From NCBI GenBank assembly GCA_001007975.1, contig CP011268.1:186001-250000 (forward strand): 64,000 nt of DNA, written 5' to 3'. The translations under genes and the position numbers were made by a program. Of the stretch, positions 46,490 through 57,240 are shown in pieces. Each line of letters opens with the position of its first letter. The first letter of the stretch is position 1. This DNA comes from a candidate division SR1 bacterium Aalborg_AAW-1. Lineage in GTDB: Bacteria > Patescibacteriota > Gracilibacteria > Absconditabacterales > Absconditicoccaceae. A model generated the notes under the pieces. It searched no databases. It saw nothing but the letters and a program-made list of their open reading frames with translations, and was not told the DNA's origin.

Positions 46490-47134
46490 TTATCTTATTT
46501 TCTGATATAACTGCGCAGTAGCCCAGACATCTTTTTCACAATAGGTAACGATACGATCTATATCTCATTGTTCCCAAAACACTCTTCCTACTTGAGAACC
46601 ATCGATATCATCCTTAGGTGTATGGATACCAAATATCTCACACAATAATGCTAATGATGTATACGCTTTATAATCACCAAATTTTCGCATTTCCATAGTA
46701 TCTTTATGAGGAATTTCTCGAGGTTTTTTATCTCTCATGTTCAGCATAGCTGGCAAAGTAAGACCTTGAATCATTCATCTTCTACACGTATAGGGGATAT
46801 CAAATTCTTTGATATTATGTCCACATAAGAGAGCTGAAGGATATTGTTCTAAGAAAGCAAAAAATTCTGACAGCAGTTGGTGTTCATCCTGACCAGCGAA
46901 GGATTGAGATATAAATTCACGTTCTGGTGTATAATAACCACAAGAGATACATACAATTTTACCAAATTCTGCAAAAATACCCGCCTTATCTATATAAAGT
47001 GATTCTACAGTAACATCATCCGTTAACCAAGATAGACATTTTTTATCCCAAAGTTTTTTCATCTGATCAGAGAGATCAGTATACGATGGACATCAGCTTA
47101 CCGTCTCAATATCAAAATAGATAATATTTGCCAT
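46490..47134 (-). CDS. 3'-5' exonuclease related to PolB (DEDD, exo2 type)
   Basis: 214 residues. ANIIYFDIETVSG gives Exo I (D-x-E). LLCGHNIKEFDIPYTCRRG corresponds to Exo II. The signature SLALLCEIFGIHTPKDDIDG, then VGRVFWEQGDIDRIVTYCEK with a final Asp (KDVWATAQLY), gives Exo III. This matches the predicted PolB-like exonucleases of DnaQ fold, which trim DNA or RNA 3' ends; role unknown. Single minus-strand gene convergent with the EVE gene. Confidence 0.85.
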
Positions 47135-47198
47135 ATGAATACATGCACAAAATAAAAACTATTATAAGTATAAAGATTATGTAATCTTTTTTCAAATA

Positions 47199-47228
47199 AA
47201 AAAAAAGACTGTCTAAACTAGACAATCT
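47199..47228 (-). terminator. intrinsic terminator after surface protein B
   Basis: On the minus strand GATTGTCTA pairs with TAGACAGTC (one G-U) around GTT, followed by nine T. Confidence 0.88.
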
Positions 47229-47246
47229 CTCTTATGCAAATAATTA

Positions 47247-50200
47247 TTACTTATTAATTACATATCCAATTTCTTCCATGTGATAATCATTATTTCTATA
47301 GAGATCATAGATAGTTACTGCAATATCATTTCTTATTATAGATTGCAATTGTGTATTTACACGTTGAGCCAGGAAGTCTCTATAATAATCAGCCCAGTTA
47401 GTTCATACTTGTTCATTATATTCATTAGTTACTAATCTTACCATAATAGCAATAATTTCATCTTTTGAAATAATATCAAATGGTCTAAATGTGGTTGATA
47501 TCTTACTTTCCCCATCTCTTTGATCTCATTGGAAAATATTATATTCGTATGATTTTTTGATATAAGAAATTAATGTAGGATTTGCATCTGCTATATCATT
47601 AAAATTATTATTATAAACTTTATTAGGTTTTCTACACAAGACATTAACAGCAAATTCAACCATAAATCTCGCAGCTTCTTGTCTTGTAAGACCATCATAA
47701 GGTCTATAATCTGCTGTACCTTGCCATCTGGTCAATTCATAACTATAAAGCATTTGATGAGCTTTTTTAAATGCTTCTGTTACTAATATTCACTGATCAA
47801 TAGTATTTTTATCCATTATAGTAAAACAAGTATTTCCTATTGTTGGATTAAATATCTCTTCATCAACTCATCCAGTGGTGCTATCTCATGTAACAGTACT
47901 TCATGTTCATGGATTAGAAGGTTTTTTTTCACAAATTCCATCATATGCAGATCAACTTTTATCTCCATTTGGACAAGAATCAGTTGGTAATGTATATCAT
48001 CAACCTCATCATCATGAAGTTGATTGTGGCTTTATAACAATAGTGATAGTTGATGTACTACAATTAGTAGTATTTACAACAGAACAAATAGTATAATCAT
48101 AATAATAAGAACCTGAGAGCACAGTATTCGAAATAGAGAGTATACCTGTTACACTATCTAATACTATTCCTGAAGCCAAGACTCATGATAAAGAAATAGT
48201 TACATCACTTGGCAATACTCATGATCCATTATACGTATCATTAGTAAAGAGAGACAACTCTCATGACTGCCCTTGATTAAGAATAAGAGCGTCAGCTTGA
48301 GCACTAATAACAGGTAAAACAGGTATAGGATTTATTGTTATAGATGCTGTAGAACTAGAACAATTCGTAGGATGTATCATTTCACAGATCATATAATCAT
48401 ATACATAGGTTCCTGGTTGAACTGATGTATCAATCGAAAATATTCCTGTAATTGGATCAAAAGTAATGCCTGCTTCTAAACCTCCTGTCATAATAATCAT
48501 GACATTCGTAGTATCGACTCATATCGTACCACTCAATACATCATTATCAAAAATTGATAACGATCATGAAACAGAATGATCAAGAGTAATCGTATCAGAA
48601 TGTGCCTCGATTAAACGCATTGGCGGAAGAAGAGTCTCTGCATTATAGGTAGTTTGTACATATTTGTAATTATTCATACCAATATCATTACTCAATCACA
48701 CACTCATTTCATTACCTATATTATATCATGAAGACATTTGATTTTCATCCATATCAAGCGTCAGATTAAGCATTACAGTTTCACCAGAGAGAAGTTCTCA
48801 TGGATTAATTGTACAGTTAATATATCAATTCAATATTCCATTTTCTATATCAGGACAATTTAGGACGGATGAACCAGACCAACTTACAAGAGAAGAAAGG
48901 GCATAACTAGCATAGAAATAATCACTAAGATAAATCATTCACTGATTAGCATTCTTTCCAACATTCGAAATACTTAGAGTATAGTTTAATAATTCACCAG
49001 AATAAAGAGTTGTTTTATCTACTACTTTATCTGCATTAATAACTGCCTGATCTCAAAGATAAGTCTGTACATAGGTGTTACCGCCATATGACTGATCTCT
49101 ACTATCATTGAAGTTAGTGCCAAATTGATTATATACCCAATCGTTTGTAGATAATGGTGCTTTGATACCGATCGTCATAGACACAGTTTCTCATGGTGAG
49201 ATAACTCATGCATCGATCTGACATTGTATCGTATCAGTACCAGTCCAATCTACAAGAGCTGGACAAGTAATTCCTGTAGGTGTATTGACTGATGTGACTT
49301 CTAAATCAGTATATGCTCCATACCAAGATATAAAATTCAATAAGTATTCATTAATAGTAATCGTTCATTGGTTAGCGATTTCTCCAGAATTTGAAAATGA
49401 CAAGGTATAGAGCAGATCATCTCCAGGAGAAGCAACCAATTTATCAACAGTTTTCATAGTTCTAATACGTGCTGCAGGAGCCTTAACAAAGAAATTTGTG
49501 AAACCATTTCATCATTGGATAATATCACCATCAGAATTCATATACATATCATTATAAATCCATCTTTCACCAATATTTTCTGAAGTTTTTACAGTAATAT
49601 TCATAGAGATTGATTCTCATGGGAGTATTGCTCATGGAGCTATAGTACAGGTAATCATAGTATTTCCTGTCCAATCAGCAGTATCCGGACAAGTAATTCC
49701 TGTAGGTGTACTTACTGCTGTGATTTGTTGATAATCAGCATATCCATTTCGATGCCCATACATGAGAATATATTCATTAATATATCATGTAACATTTGTT
49801 ACTTCTCATGAATTACCTACAGTAATTGTATAGGTAGCTTCTCATCATGGAGCAATTTGTCCTGTGTTTACAGTTTTGTTGTAATAGAGACGAGCAGATG
49901 GGAGCTGAACATAGGTATATGCATACGCCCAAGAACTCATAATAGATGTCTGAGAATTTGGAGAATAGATATATGATCTATTAGAAAAATTAATATTATT
50001 TGGAAGATCATTAGCCATCTGTAATTCCATCTTCATTTCTAGTGATCATCATGCAGGAAGTGCTCATGGAGCTATGGTACATGCGACAGTGTCTTCATTC
50101 CAAGCCGATACTGAAGGACAAGTAATACCTGCAGGCAATATAAGATTTGTAACCTCATATTTACCTGAAAGTGATGAATACGATGTTCTTGGTAAATAGT

Positions 50201-53200
50201 CTGTTAATGTAATAGGAAATACATTAGTCGCTAATCCGCTATTCCATAAAGTATATGTATATGTAAGAGTATCTGCACCCGTAATAGTACTTTTATCTAC
50301 AGTTTTGGTTTGATATATCTCAGCCCTTTTAGGGATTATTGTAGTACTTGGTGCACAAGACGAGCTTGCACAAGGTACTGTAGCACCCGCATATTGTACT
50401 GTAGCAGTATTCTGAATATAAGTAGTAGCATATTCACTTGTAATAGCTGATATTGTAATCTGGGCTTGTCCTGTATATGGAGCTAATCCTGATGGTATAG
50501 TACAAGTCAATGGATTAGTTGAACTACTACAAACTACTCCTGATGAGACACTTGTAACTACTCCCGTAAGTGATGAATTCAAATAATCTGTCACTATCAT
50601 AGATCATGTAGTAGCCAGAGCACCTGTATTCATTACGCTGATTGTCCATGAGAGAGAGTCTCATCATGTAATATTTGTCTTATCAACTGTTTTTGTATAT
50701 GATACTGCAGGTATACAGTAAATATCATCAGTATAATTACCGATCAAATCTCCATCAAATAGTTTAGAACCAGTTTGAGAGATTTGTGCATAATAATCGT
50801 ATCTTGCACTATTATGATATACTCATCAGATACAAGCTGGTTGCGCAGGAACACGTGCTAAGAAATTAATTTGAACTGTTGCTCAAGGTTGAAGTTCAAA
50901 TGATCACCATACAGGTTGAGTTGCTCAAGCAGTAGGATTCTGAGTAGAAATACGTGTTGCTCCTGCTCCAAGTGAGATAGAAGTTGTACTATCATAGGTA
51001 AATCATACTGGAAGCAAGTCAGAAATAGTACTATGTTCAATTAATTCTCATGAAGAAGGGTTAACAATACTAATCTGATAAGGAATAGTATCTCATGGTG
51101 TAAGATTTTTTACCAATGATACCTTACGTACTAATGGATCTGTACCGATAATAGAAAAATTTACTTGCGCTCTATTCGTTGATGGAGATTTCTCTAATAA
51201 CTGAGCAGAAGATCAAGTAATAGTAGCAATATTGGTCCAAATACTTGATTGTCCATAAGAAGTACCATACAACGTATAGATAAGTGATCCATTTCTTGGA
51301 AGCGTAGGAATGATTGAAGAAAAGAGACGACTTCATGTATTATATGTTATTAATCCACACACTCACCCTCCTGACGAAGCACACGAACCTGAAGCATATA
51401 AAAATCCAGCTGGAAGAATATCTTCTAAGACAGAATTACTAACCGTACCTCCAGCTGCATTTCCTACTTGAAGCTGAAATGACATAGCAGAAGATGGCAT
51501 AATAGTCTCTGGTGTAACTGTTTTAGCAATAGTAAGATCAGCACACGTAAAGATATAATTAGAATACAAATATTGATTTGAATTATAAACTGGATCTGTA
51601 GTACCACTTGGTACATATGCATTAAGGTAAAAATAAGGATTTACATTAACAGATGTTGTATCTGGATTGGCACATATCGATGATCATGGTGTCGTTGGCA
51701 AAAGTGGAGTAAATGTCTCTGTAATAGTAAATGACGCTCCTGCAGGCCAATTACCTACCTGTTGAGAAAAACTATTAATTGATGTATTTCATTGCATCAC
51801 ACTATTATAAGGAGATGGACAGGCTACTCATCACGTCGAAGTACAACTAATAGTACGATCAGTAAAATAATAACTATAGCTATTACTATAAAGACCACCT
51901 TGAATAGTAGTTCATGAAGCATTGGCAGGTCAGTTATTCGTATACGTATAGGTGTAGGTAATCGGTTGTCCATAGGTCCAATTACCTGTAGATACGTTTA
52001 CTGTAGCTTGTACATCAGCAACAGGACAAGGATCTACTTGTTGATATGGTCCATTATAAAGATAACTATAAGAATCGTGATTGTAAACTGGATCTGTAAG
52101 TCCAATTGGAACTCTTGTATAAGAATAAGCAAACAAGTATAATCTACTACCATAATTTGGACCACAAGTTGTTGTGTTCTGAAAATTAGTAACTTTAAAA
52201 CTTACGGTATAATTCAACTCTCCACTCTGTGGCCACTCTCCTACAGTAGCATAAAAAGTTCAAAAATTGCTATATATTCATCTAACACCATTAGCAGATG
52301 GTTGTGTAATAGTAGGACAAGCCACTCATCACGTCGATGTACAACTAATAGAAAGGTTCTCATAAGAGAGATTTCACTGTACTTGTCATGACATGTAACG
52401 TAGATTTAATTCATTAAGCGAAATAGCCGCTCCTGATACTGATCAAGTACCATTATTTTTGTAATTAATATTAAAAGTGACTGTATCACCAATATCCCAA
52501 GAACTAGCATTTTGAGTGATCGTCGTTTGAAGATCTACATTCGGACAAGGATCTACTTGTTGATATGGTCCATATCATGAAACCAATGATTTATCTTGAT
52601 TATAGACTGGATCATTAATTCAATTGGGTACACGTCAATAAGTACTTGTATAAAAATAGAGAGCACTACCACGATTTGGTCCACATGCAGTAGTATTAGC
52701 AAATGATGTAGGTCTAATAGTCATAGTAAGAGTTAATGCACCAGAACTTGGCCATTCTCATGGCACATTAAGACTATATGGATATATATAATTTTGTAAT
52801 GTCATTGTTCAAGTAGGAGTTGGTGTTATATCTGTAGGACAAGCTACTCATCAGGTCGCTGTACAAGTAATAGTATAATCACTATAAGAAAGATTACCTT
52901 GTACATATCCACTAGCATAGTTAAAATATCGATAATCTTGAATATATGCTCCATCTATAGGTCCAGGTCATTTGTTAGTATAAGTAATAGTATAAGTCAT
53001 CAAATCTCAAAAATTCCAATTTCCTGTTCCTGCACCAGATGCAACCACAGTTGTCTCTAAATCAGCAGGACGTATGGTCATCACGGTATTAGTCTGAGCA
53101 GAGTTTGTACTAGGATCAATCTCTGTCATACCAGCAGGTACAGATACAGAAACTGTATTCGATACAGATGAATTAGGAACTATAGCATAACGTCCACTAA

Positions 53201-53570
53201 TTTTTATCGTTACAGAACCATTGTACGGGAATGTTGGGATCGTACCATTCACCTGTGTTGATGTTGTACTAAATGATGCAGGACAAGTAGCTCCATTCAG
53301 TGTAGATGTACAGGTTGCTACAATATTTGTTGATCATGCTGGAAAGGTATTAGAAAATGTTGCACCATCAGCAGCGTCAAGACCCCCATTTTGTATGACT
53401 ACTTCATATTCAAAATTCTCTTTATTCGTACCTGTGGCTGGTCCATTAGTAACTACTTTCAGATCTGCAGATCCAGCAGCATACGTAGTATCAATCATAT
53501 ACAATGGAGAAGAGTTGACAAGGACCATGAATGTCATGATCGATACCATAAATTTGTACATTTTTTGCAT
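47247..53570 (-). CDS. giant DUF11-repeat surface protein with SLH-like C-terminus, copy B (complete)
   Basis: About 2,107 residues, the largest gene here, open only with TGA as Gly. The start MQKMYKFMVSIMTFMVLVN matches copy A (MYKLFVLYIVMTVLVN), so ATG 53570 is preferred over one 16 codons upstream. After the signal peptide come many DUF11-type repeats (ETTVVASGAGTGNWNF, DILPAGFLYASGSCASSGG, SALSGKYEVTNLILPAG). Several Ig-like modules follow (GITFDPITGIFSIDTS), then a Gly-rich linker and an SLH-like end (YRPYDGLTRQEAARFMVEF ... EIGYVINK). An adhesin/S-layer-associated stalk is inferred. It is paralogous to copies at 1-4992 and 63409-64000. Confidence 0.88.
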
Positions 53571-53600
53571 TACAAAAACAGAAAAAATAAATAACAAAAA

Positions 53601-53619
53601 TATGGTAGAGAATACCATA
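53601..53619. repeat. inverted repeat before surface protein B
   Basis: TATGGTA, GAGAA, TACCATA: perfect 7-bp arms, about 30 bases upstream of the chosen ATG on the minus strand. A candidate operator or mRNA 5' hairpin. Confidence 0.35.
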
Positions 53620-53644
53620 GCAATAACAATACATAATATATAAT

Positions 53645-53944
53645 TTAAATTGACATATCAACTATATTTATCATAGATATTTCATCATCATCTGCCACTT
53701 TATTCCAATGCTGTTTACCACATGTTTGACATTGAAAAAGAATTTTAGATCAGTCTGACATTTTAAAGTCGAATGCTATAGGTTTCATAATACCGTGACA
53801 ACTCGTATTTCTATCTCCTGGAATATCTCCATCCACATGGAGTGATGTAAAACAATAAGGACAGTGATTACGACACGTCTTACTTGCAGGAGGAATCTGT
53901 TGAGCACATCCTATACAAACGAATCACTCATTAATAGTAATCAT
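53645..53944 (-). CDS. RNHCP-domain zinc-finger protein
   Basis: 99 residues. The name-giving motif occurs as KTCRNHCPYCFTSLHVDG, followed by DIPGDRNTSCHGIMKPIAF and a second Cys pair (LFQCQTCGKQHWNKV). With an N-terminal FVCIGCAQ this gives four CxxC-like knuckles, so it likely binds zinc. The RNHCP family is small and uncharacterised. It is the nearest gene upstream of surface protein B on the same strand (74-base gap). Confidence 0.82.
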
Positions 53945-54030
53945 TGTTAAAAAAATTGAATTATTAAAGATTGAATTCTACATTCTAGATCTCAAAGAAA
54001 GTGTTAACTTTCCACTACAAATTGACACAA

Positions 54031-54795
54031 TTAACTTTCTCCACTAATTTCTTTAATCTGATCTCTTAACACCACTGCAGATTCAAAATCCCAAGTCTGT
54101 ATGGCATTATCAAGCTGTTTCTTCAAATCAGTCAGAATAAGATCTTTTTCTTTTTTTGTCATACGCTTAAGCCTCTTATGTTGTCATTTCACCTGTAGGC
54201 TATCAAATGATTGTTTCAGATCTTCATCTGTTTTTACCGCTTCAAGATTTTTAACATTAGAAGAAGCAATAGTTGGTATAATATTATGTTCTTGGTTAAA
54301 ATTATGTTGAATCTGACGACGACGATGTGTCTCCCAGAGAGATTTGAGCATAGATTCGGTCATCATGTCAGCATACAAAATAACCTCACCATGAGGATTA
54401 CGAGCAGCACGCCCAATAATTTGAATAAGAGAAGTGGTACTACGAAGAAATCACTCTTTATCTGCATCTAAAATAGAAACTAATGATACTTCTGGAAGAT
54501 CAATACCCTCCCTCAAAAGATTAATACCGACTAAGATATCTATTTCACCATTTCTTAATTTTTTAATAATATCCCAGCGATCCATCGTTGCAATTTCCGA
54601 ATGAAGATAGTATGCTTTATATCAACGAGCAACCAAAAAATTAGTAATCTCTTCTGATGATTTCTTTGTGAGCGTTAGCAACAAAACTCTTCCTCAGTTT
54701 GCAATATGGGAATCAATTTTTGTAAAGAGATGTTCCAAAAAGGGAATATTCTGATGCGAATCTGGATGGATAAAGTCTTTGAGATTATTATTCAT
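54031..54795 (-). pseudogene. uvrB: C-terminal part of UvrB only (truncated uvrB or stand-alone domain protein)
   Basis: 254 residues that match the last ~250 of the ~670 of Uvr[117 protein letters not shown] and a UVR motif (LTDLKKQLDNAIQTGDFESA). The N-terminal half with Walker A, the beta-hairpin and the UvrA-binding domain is missing. The frame is clean and starts with ATG, so it may be expressed; without Walker A it cannot hydrolyse ATP alone. Upstream lies the CTTAATT repeat. Confidence 0.8.
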
Positions 54796-54887
54796 ATTGT
54801 GATTATAGAGAAATATAATTTTTTTTCAAACATATTATTTTAATTTTTACTTCTTCTTGTTTACTATTTCTTTTTCTGTATCTTCTT

Positions 54888-54940
54888 CTTAATTCTTAAT
54901 TCTTAATTCTTAATTCTTAATTCTTAATTCTTAATTCTTA
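54888..54940. repeat. heptanucleotide tandem repeat (CTTAATT)x7 reaching the murB start
   Basis: Seven perfect tandem copies of CTTAATT plus a partial CTTA. The last A is the first base of the murB ATG. Each unit carries TAA, so it cannot be coding. Such repeats change copy number by slipped-strand mispairing. Confidence 0.95.
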
Positions 54941-55962
54941 TGCACTCACTGAAACAATATACAACATTTGCTATTGATGTACAAGCTAAAGAACTCATAA
55001 CAGTAACTAATGAACAACAAGTACAAGAACTTGTACATAATCCTCTTTTCCAATCAAGCAAAAATACTATCATTATATGATGAGGGTCAAATATTTTATT
55101 TACTCAAGACTTTGATGGGCTTGTACTCATCAATAAAATTGCTTGAAAAAATCTTATAAAAGAAACAGATAAACATATCATAGTAAAGTTTGGAGCAGGA
55201 GAAATTTTTAATGATATCGTCGAACGAAGTGTAGACAATAATTATGCTTGAATAGAAAATCTCATTAGTATTCCTGGTACCATAGGAGCAGCACCAGTAC
55301 AAAACATATGAGCTTATGGCATGGAAATAAGTGATAGAATTGTACAAGTAACTGGAATTGATCTCACTACTGGAGAAAAAAGAACCTATACCAATGAACA
55401 ATGTGAGTTTGGGTATCGTGACAGCATATTCAAAAATAGTCTGAAAAATAATTTTTTTATAACTGAAGCAATACTGCAGTTAACTAAAGTAGACAGCTCT
55501 TACAATCCAAAAATCCATTATGGCGATATTGAAACTATGTTACTTGTTCAATGACGAGATTGAATCAAACAACTCACTCCAAAGCAAGTATCACAAACTA
55601 TTGCAGAGATAAGAGCATCAAAATTACCTGACTGGAAAAAAATAGGAACTGCTTGAAGTTTTTTTCAAAATCCTCTTATTAGCAAAGATATATATAACAA
55701 TTTAAAGACAGAACATCCTGAACTTATTGGACATATTGTATCTCAAGAGAACGTAAAACTTTCAGCATGAAATTTAATAGAATTAGTAGGACTGAAATGA
55801 TATAGAGATGGAGATGCCGCAGTATATGATAAACATGCGCTTGTGTTAGTAAATTATGGTAGCGCAACTGGAGAACAAATGAAAAATTTAATTCATCTTA
55901 TCCAAACGAAAGTATATGACAAGTTTCACATACATCTTCAACCAGAAGTAAATATTTATTAA
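54940..55962 (+). CDS. murB: UDP-N-acetylenolpyruvoylglucosamine reductase MurB
   Basis: 340 residues. The FAD-binding IIIGGGSNILFTQDFDGLVL and GAGEIFNDIVERSVDNNY are followed by the catalytic region IENLISIPGTIGAAPVQNIG, AYGMEISDRI, and later FGYRDSIFKNSLKNNFFITE and KIGTAGSFFQNPLIS with the proton-donating Ser; SAGNLIELVGLKGYRDGDAA ends the domain. It reduces the MurA product using NADPH. Several invariant glycines are TGA (IIIGGGSN, GAYGM). The start codon directly abuts the CTTAATT repeat, leaving no normal Shine-Dalgarno. Convergent with tsaC. Confidence 0.95.
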
Positions 55963-56025
55963 TACAATAAACAGAATAGACTCTTCATATGAGTAAAAAT
56001 ATTCATTACCTATGTATTAAAACAA

Positions 56026-56622
56026 TTAAGCAATGAGCTCTCTAATTTCATCTTCTGACATATTTCCTTGTCTCAAAATCTGAAAATCATCTTCATCAAT
56101 AACACGTATAATAGTAGAAGGAATCTGTATATCACATATACCACCATCAATAAGCATCACTCAGTGATCAATAAAATATGGATCAATTTCATTAACATCA
56201 GTAGGTGCTACCATACCACTTCTATTCGCACTTTTAGTAGCAATAGGCCTACCAAATGCGGTAATAATATCAAGAGCAATGTCATGATCTGGTATTCTCA
56301 CTCATAGTGTCCCATTTGGTTGCTCAACCAAAGCAGATAGTTCATGTCTACTATCAAGAATCAGTGTTAATGGTCATGGCATACAATGTTCTATAATTCT
56401 TTTTTCGAGATCGAAACGAATTTCACCATATTTTTCAATCATATTCAACGAATCACAAAGTACAATTAAACCCTTGTGTTCTGGACGACTCGTCAGAGCA
56501 TACAAATTTTCCACAGCAACGTCATTACCAGCATCACATCACAAACCATAGACAGTATCAGTAGGGTAAATAACTGGCTTACCAGACGAAAGTGTTTTTA
56601 TAATAGCTTGAATATCTTGCAT
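56026..56622 (-). CDS. tsaC: threonylcarbamoyl-AMP synthase TsaC/Sua5 (YrdC)
   Basis: 198 residues. SSGKPVIYPTDTVYGLGCDA, YALTSRPEHKGLIVL, GPLTLILDS, VRIPDHDIALDIITAFGRPI and ATKSANRSGMVAPTDVNEI are the YrdC-domain signatures. It makes threonylcarbamoyl-AMP from Thr, bicarbonate and ATP for the t6A37 tRNA modification. No Sua5 extra domain is present. Position between murB (convergent) and the YgjP-like gene (divergent) makes it monocistronic. Confidence 0.92.
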
Positions 56623-56693
56623 AGACAGAGAGATATAAATAAAATAAAGCATATATAGTAGATATTTATAACAATACAAGAGAAAAATCAAAA

Positions 56694-57233
56694 ATGAATA
56701 TATCTTACCATCTTCATCGTTCTCATCGCAGAAGCATTAGTATTCGTATTTTACCAAATTGAGAAATAAAAGTTTCTGCACCATATGGGATATCTGAGCA
56801 TATCATAGAACAATTCGTACAATCTAAACAGAATCGAATAAAAAAACAACTTGATAGATTTTCTTCTTGAGATTTTCCTTCATACAAAACAGTGACGAAA
56901 GAGCTTAAAGAAAAAGCATTGATACAAATCCTACCAAGAGTAGAATATTATGCAAAGTGCATGAATGTAGAAAAAAAATATAAGCATATTTGAATAACAG
57001 CTGCAAAGACAAAACGATGATCATGTAGCAATACATGAAAACTATTATTTCATCGAAGATTGTCAGAATTACCTTTGTTTGTATTAGATTATGTTATAGT
57101 CCATGAACTCGCTCATTTAGTACATTTTAACCATAGTACATCGTTTTGGAGTCTTGTAGAAGAATATTATCCAGATTATAAACATACAAAAAAATGGTTA
57201 AAAGAAAATGGACACAGTCGATCCATTACATAA
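56694..57233 (+). CDS. YgjP-like (DUF45) metallopeptidase
   Basis: 179 residues. The zinc motif is VIVHELAHLVHFNHSTSFW: HExxH with a third ligand His a few residues on, then EYYPDYKHTKKWLKENG, as in YgjP/WLM peptidases. The N-terminus (RRSISIRILPNGEIKVSAP) and KRGSCSNTGKLLFHRRLSEL also match. Substrate unknown. Six TGA codons read as Gly or in loops. It is divergent from tsaC; its 3' end is 7 bases from the convergent ValRS-like stop. Confidence 0.88.
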
Positions 57234-57240
57234 CAATATA

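Noticed and set aside
53568-53618. Upstream ATG giving surface protein B 16 extra residues
   Set aside because: Copy A starts at the equivalent of the shorter form, and the extra part covers an inverted repeat.
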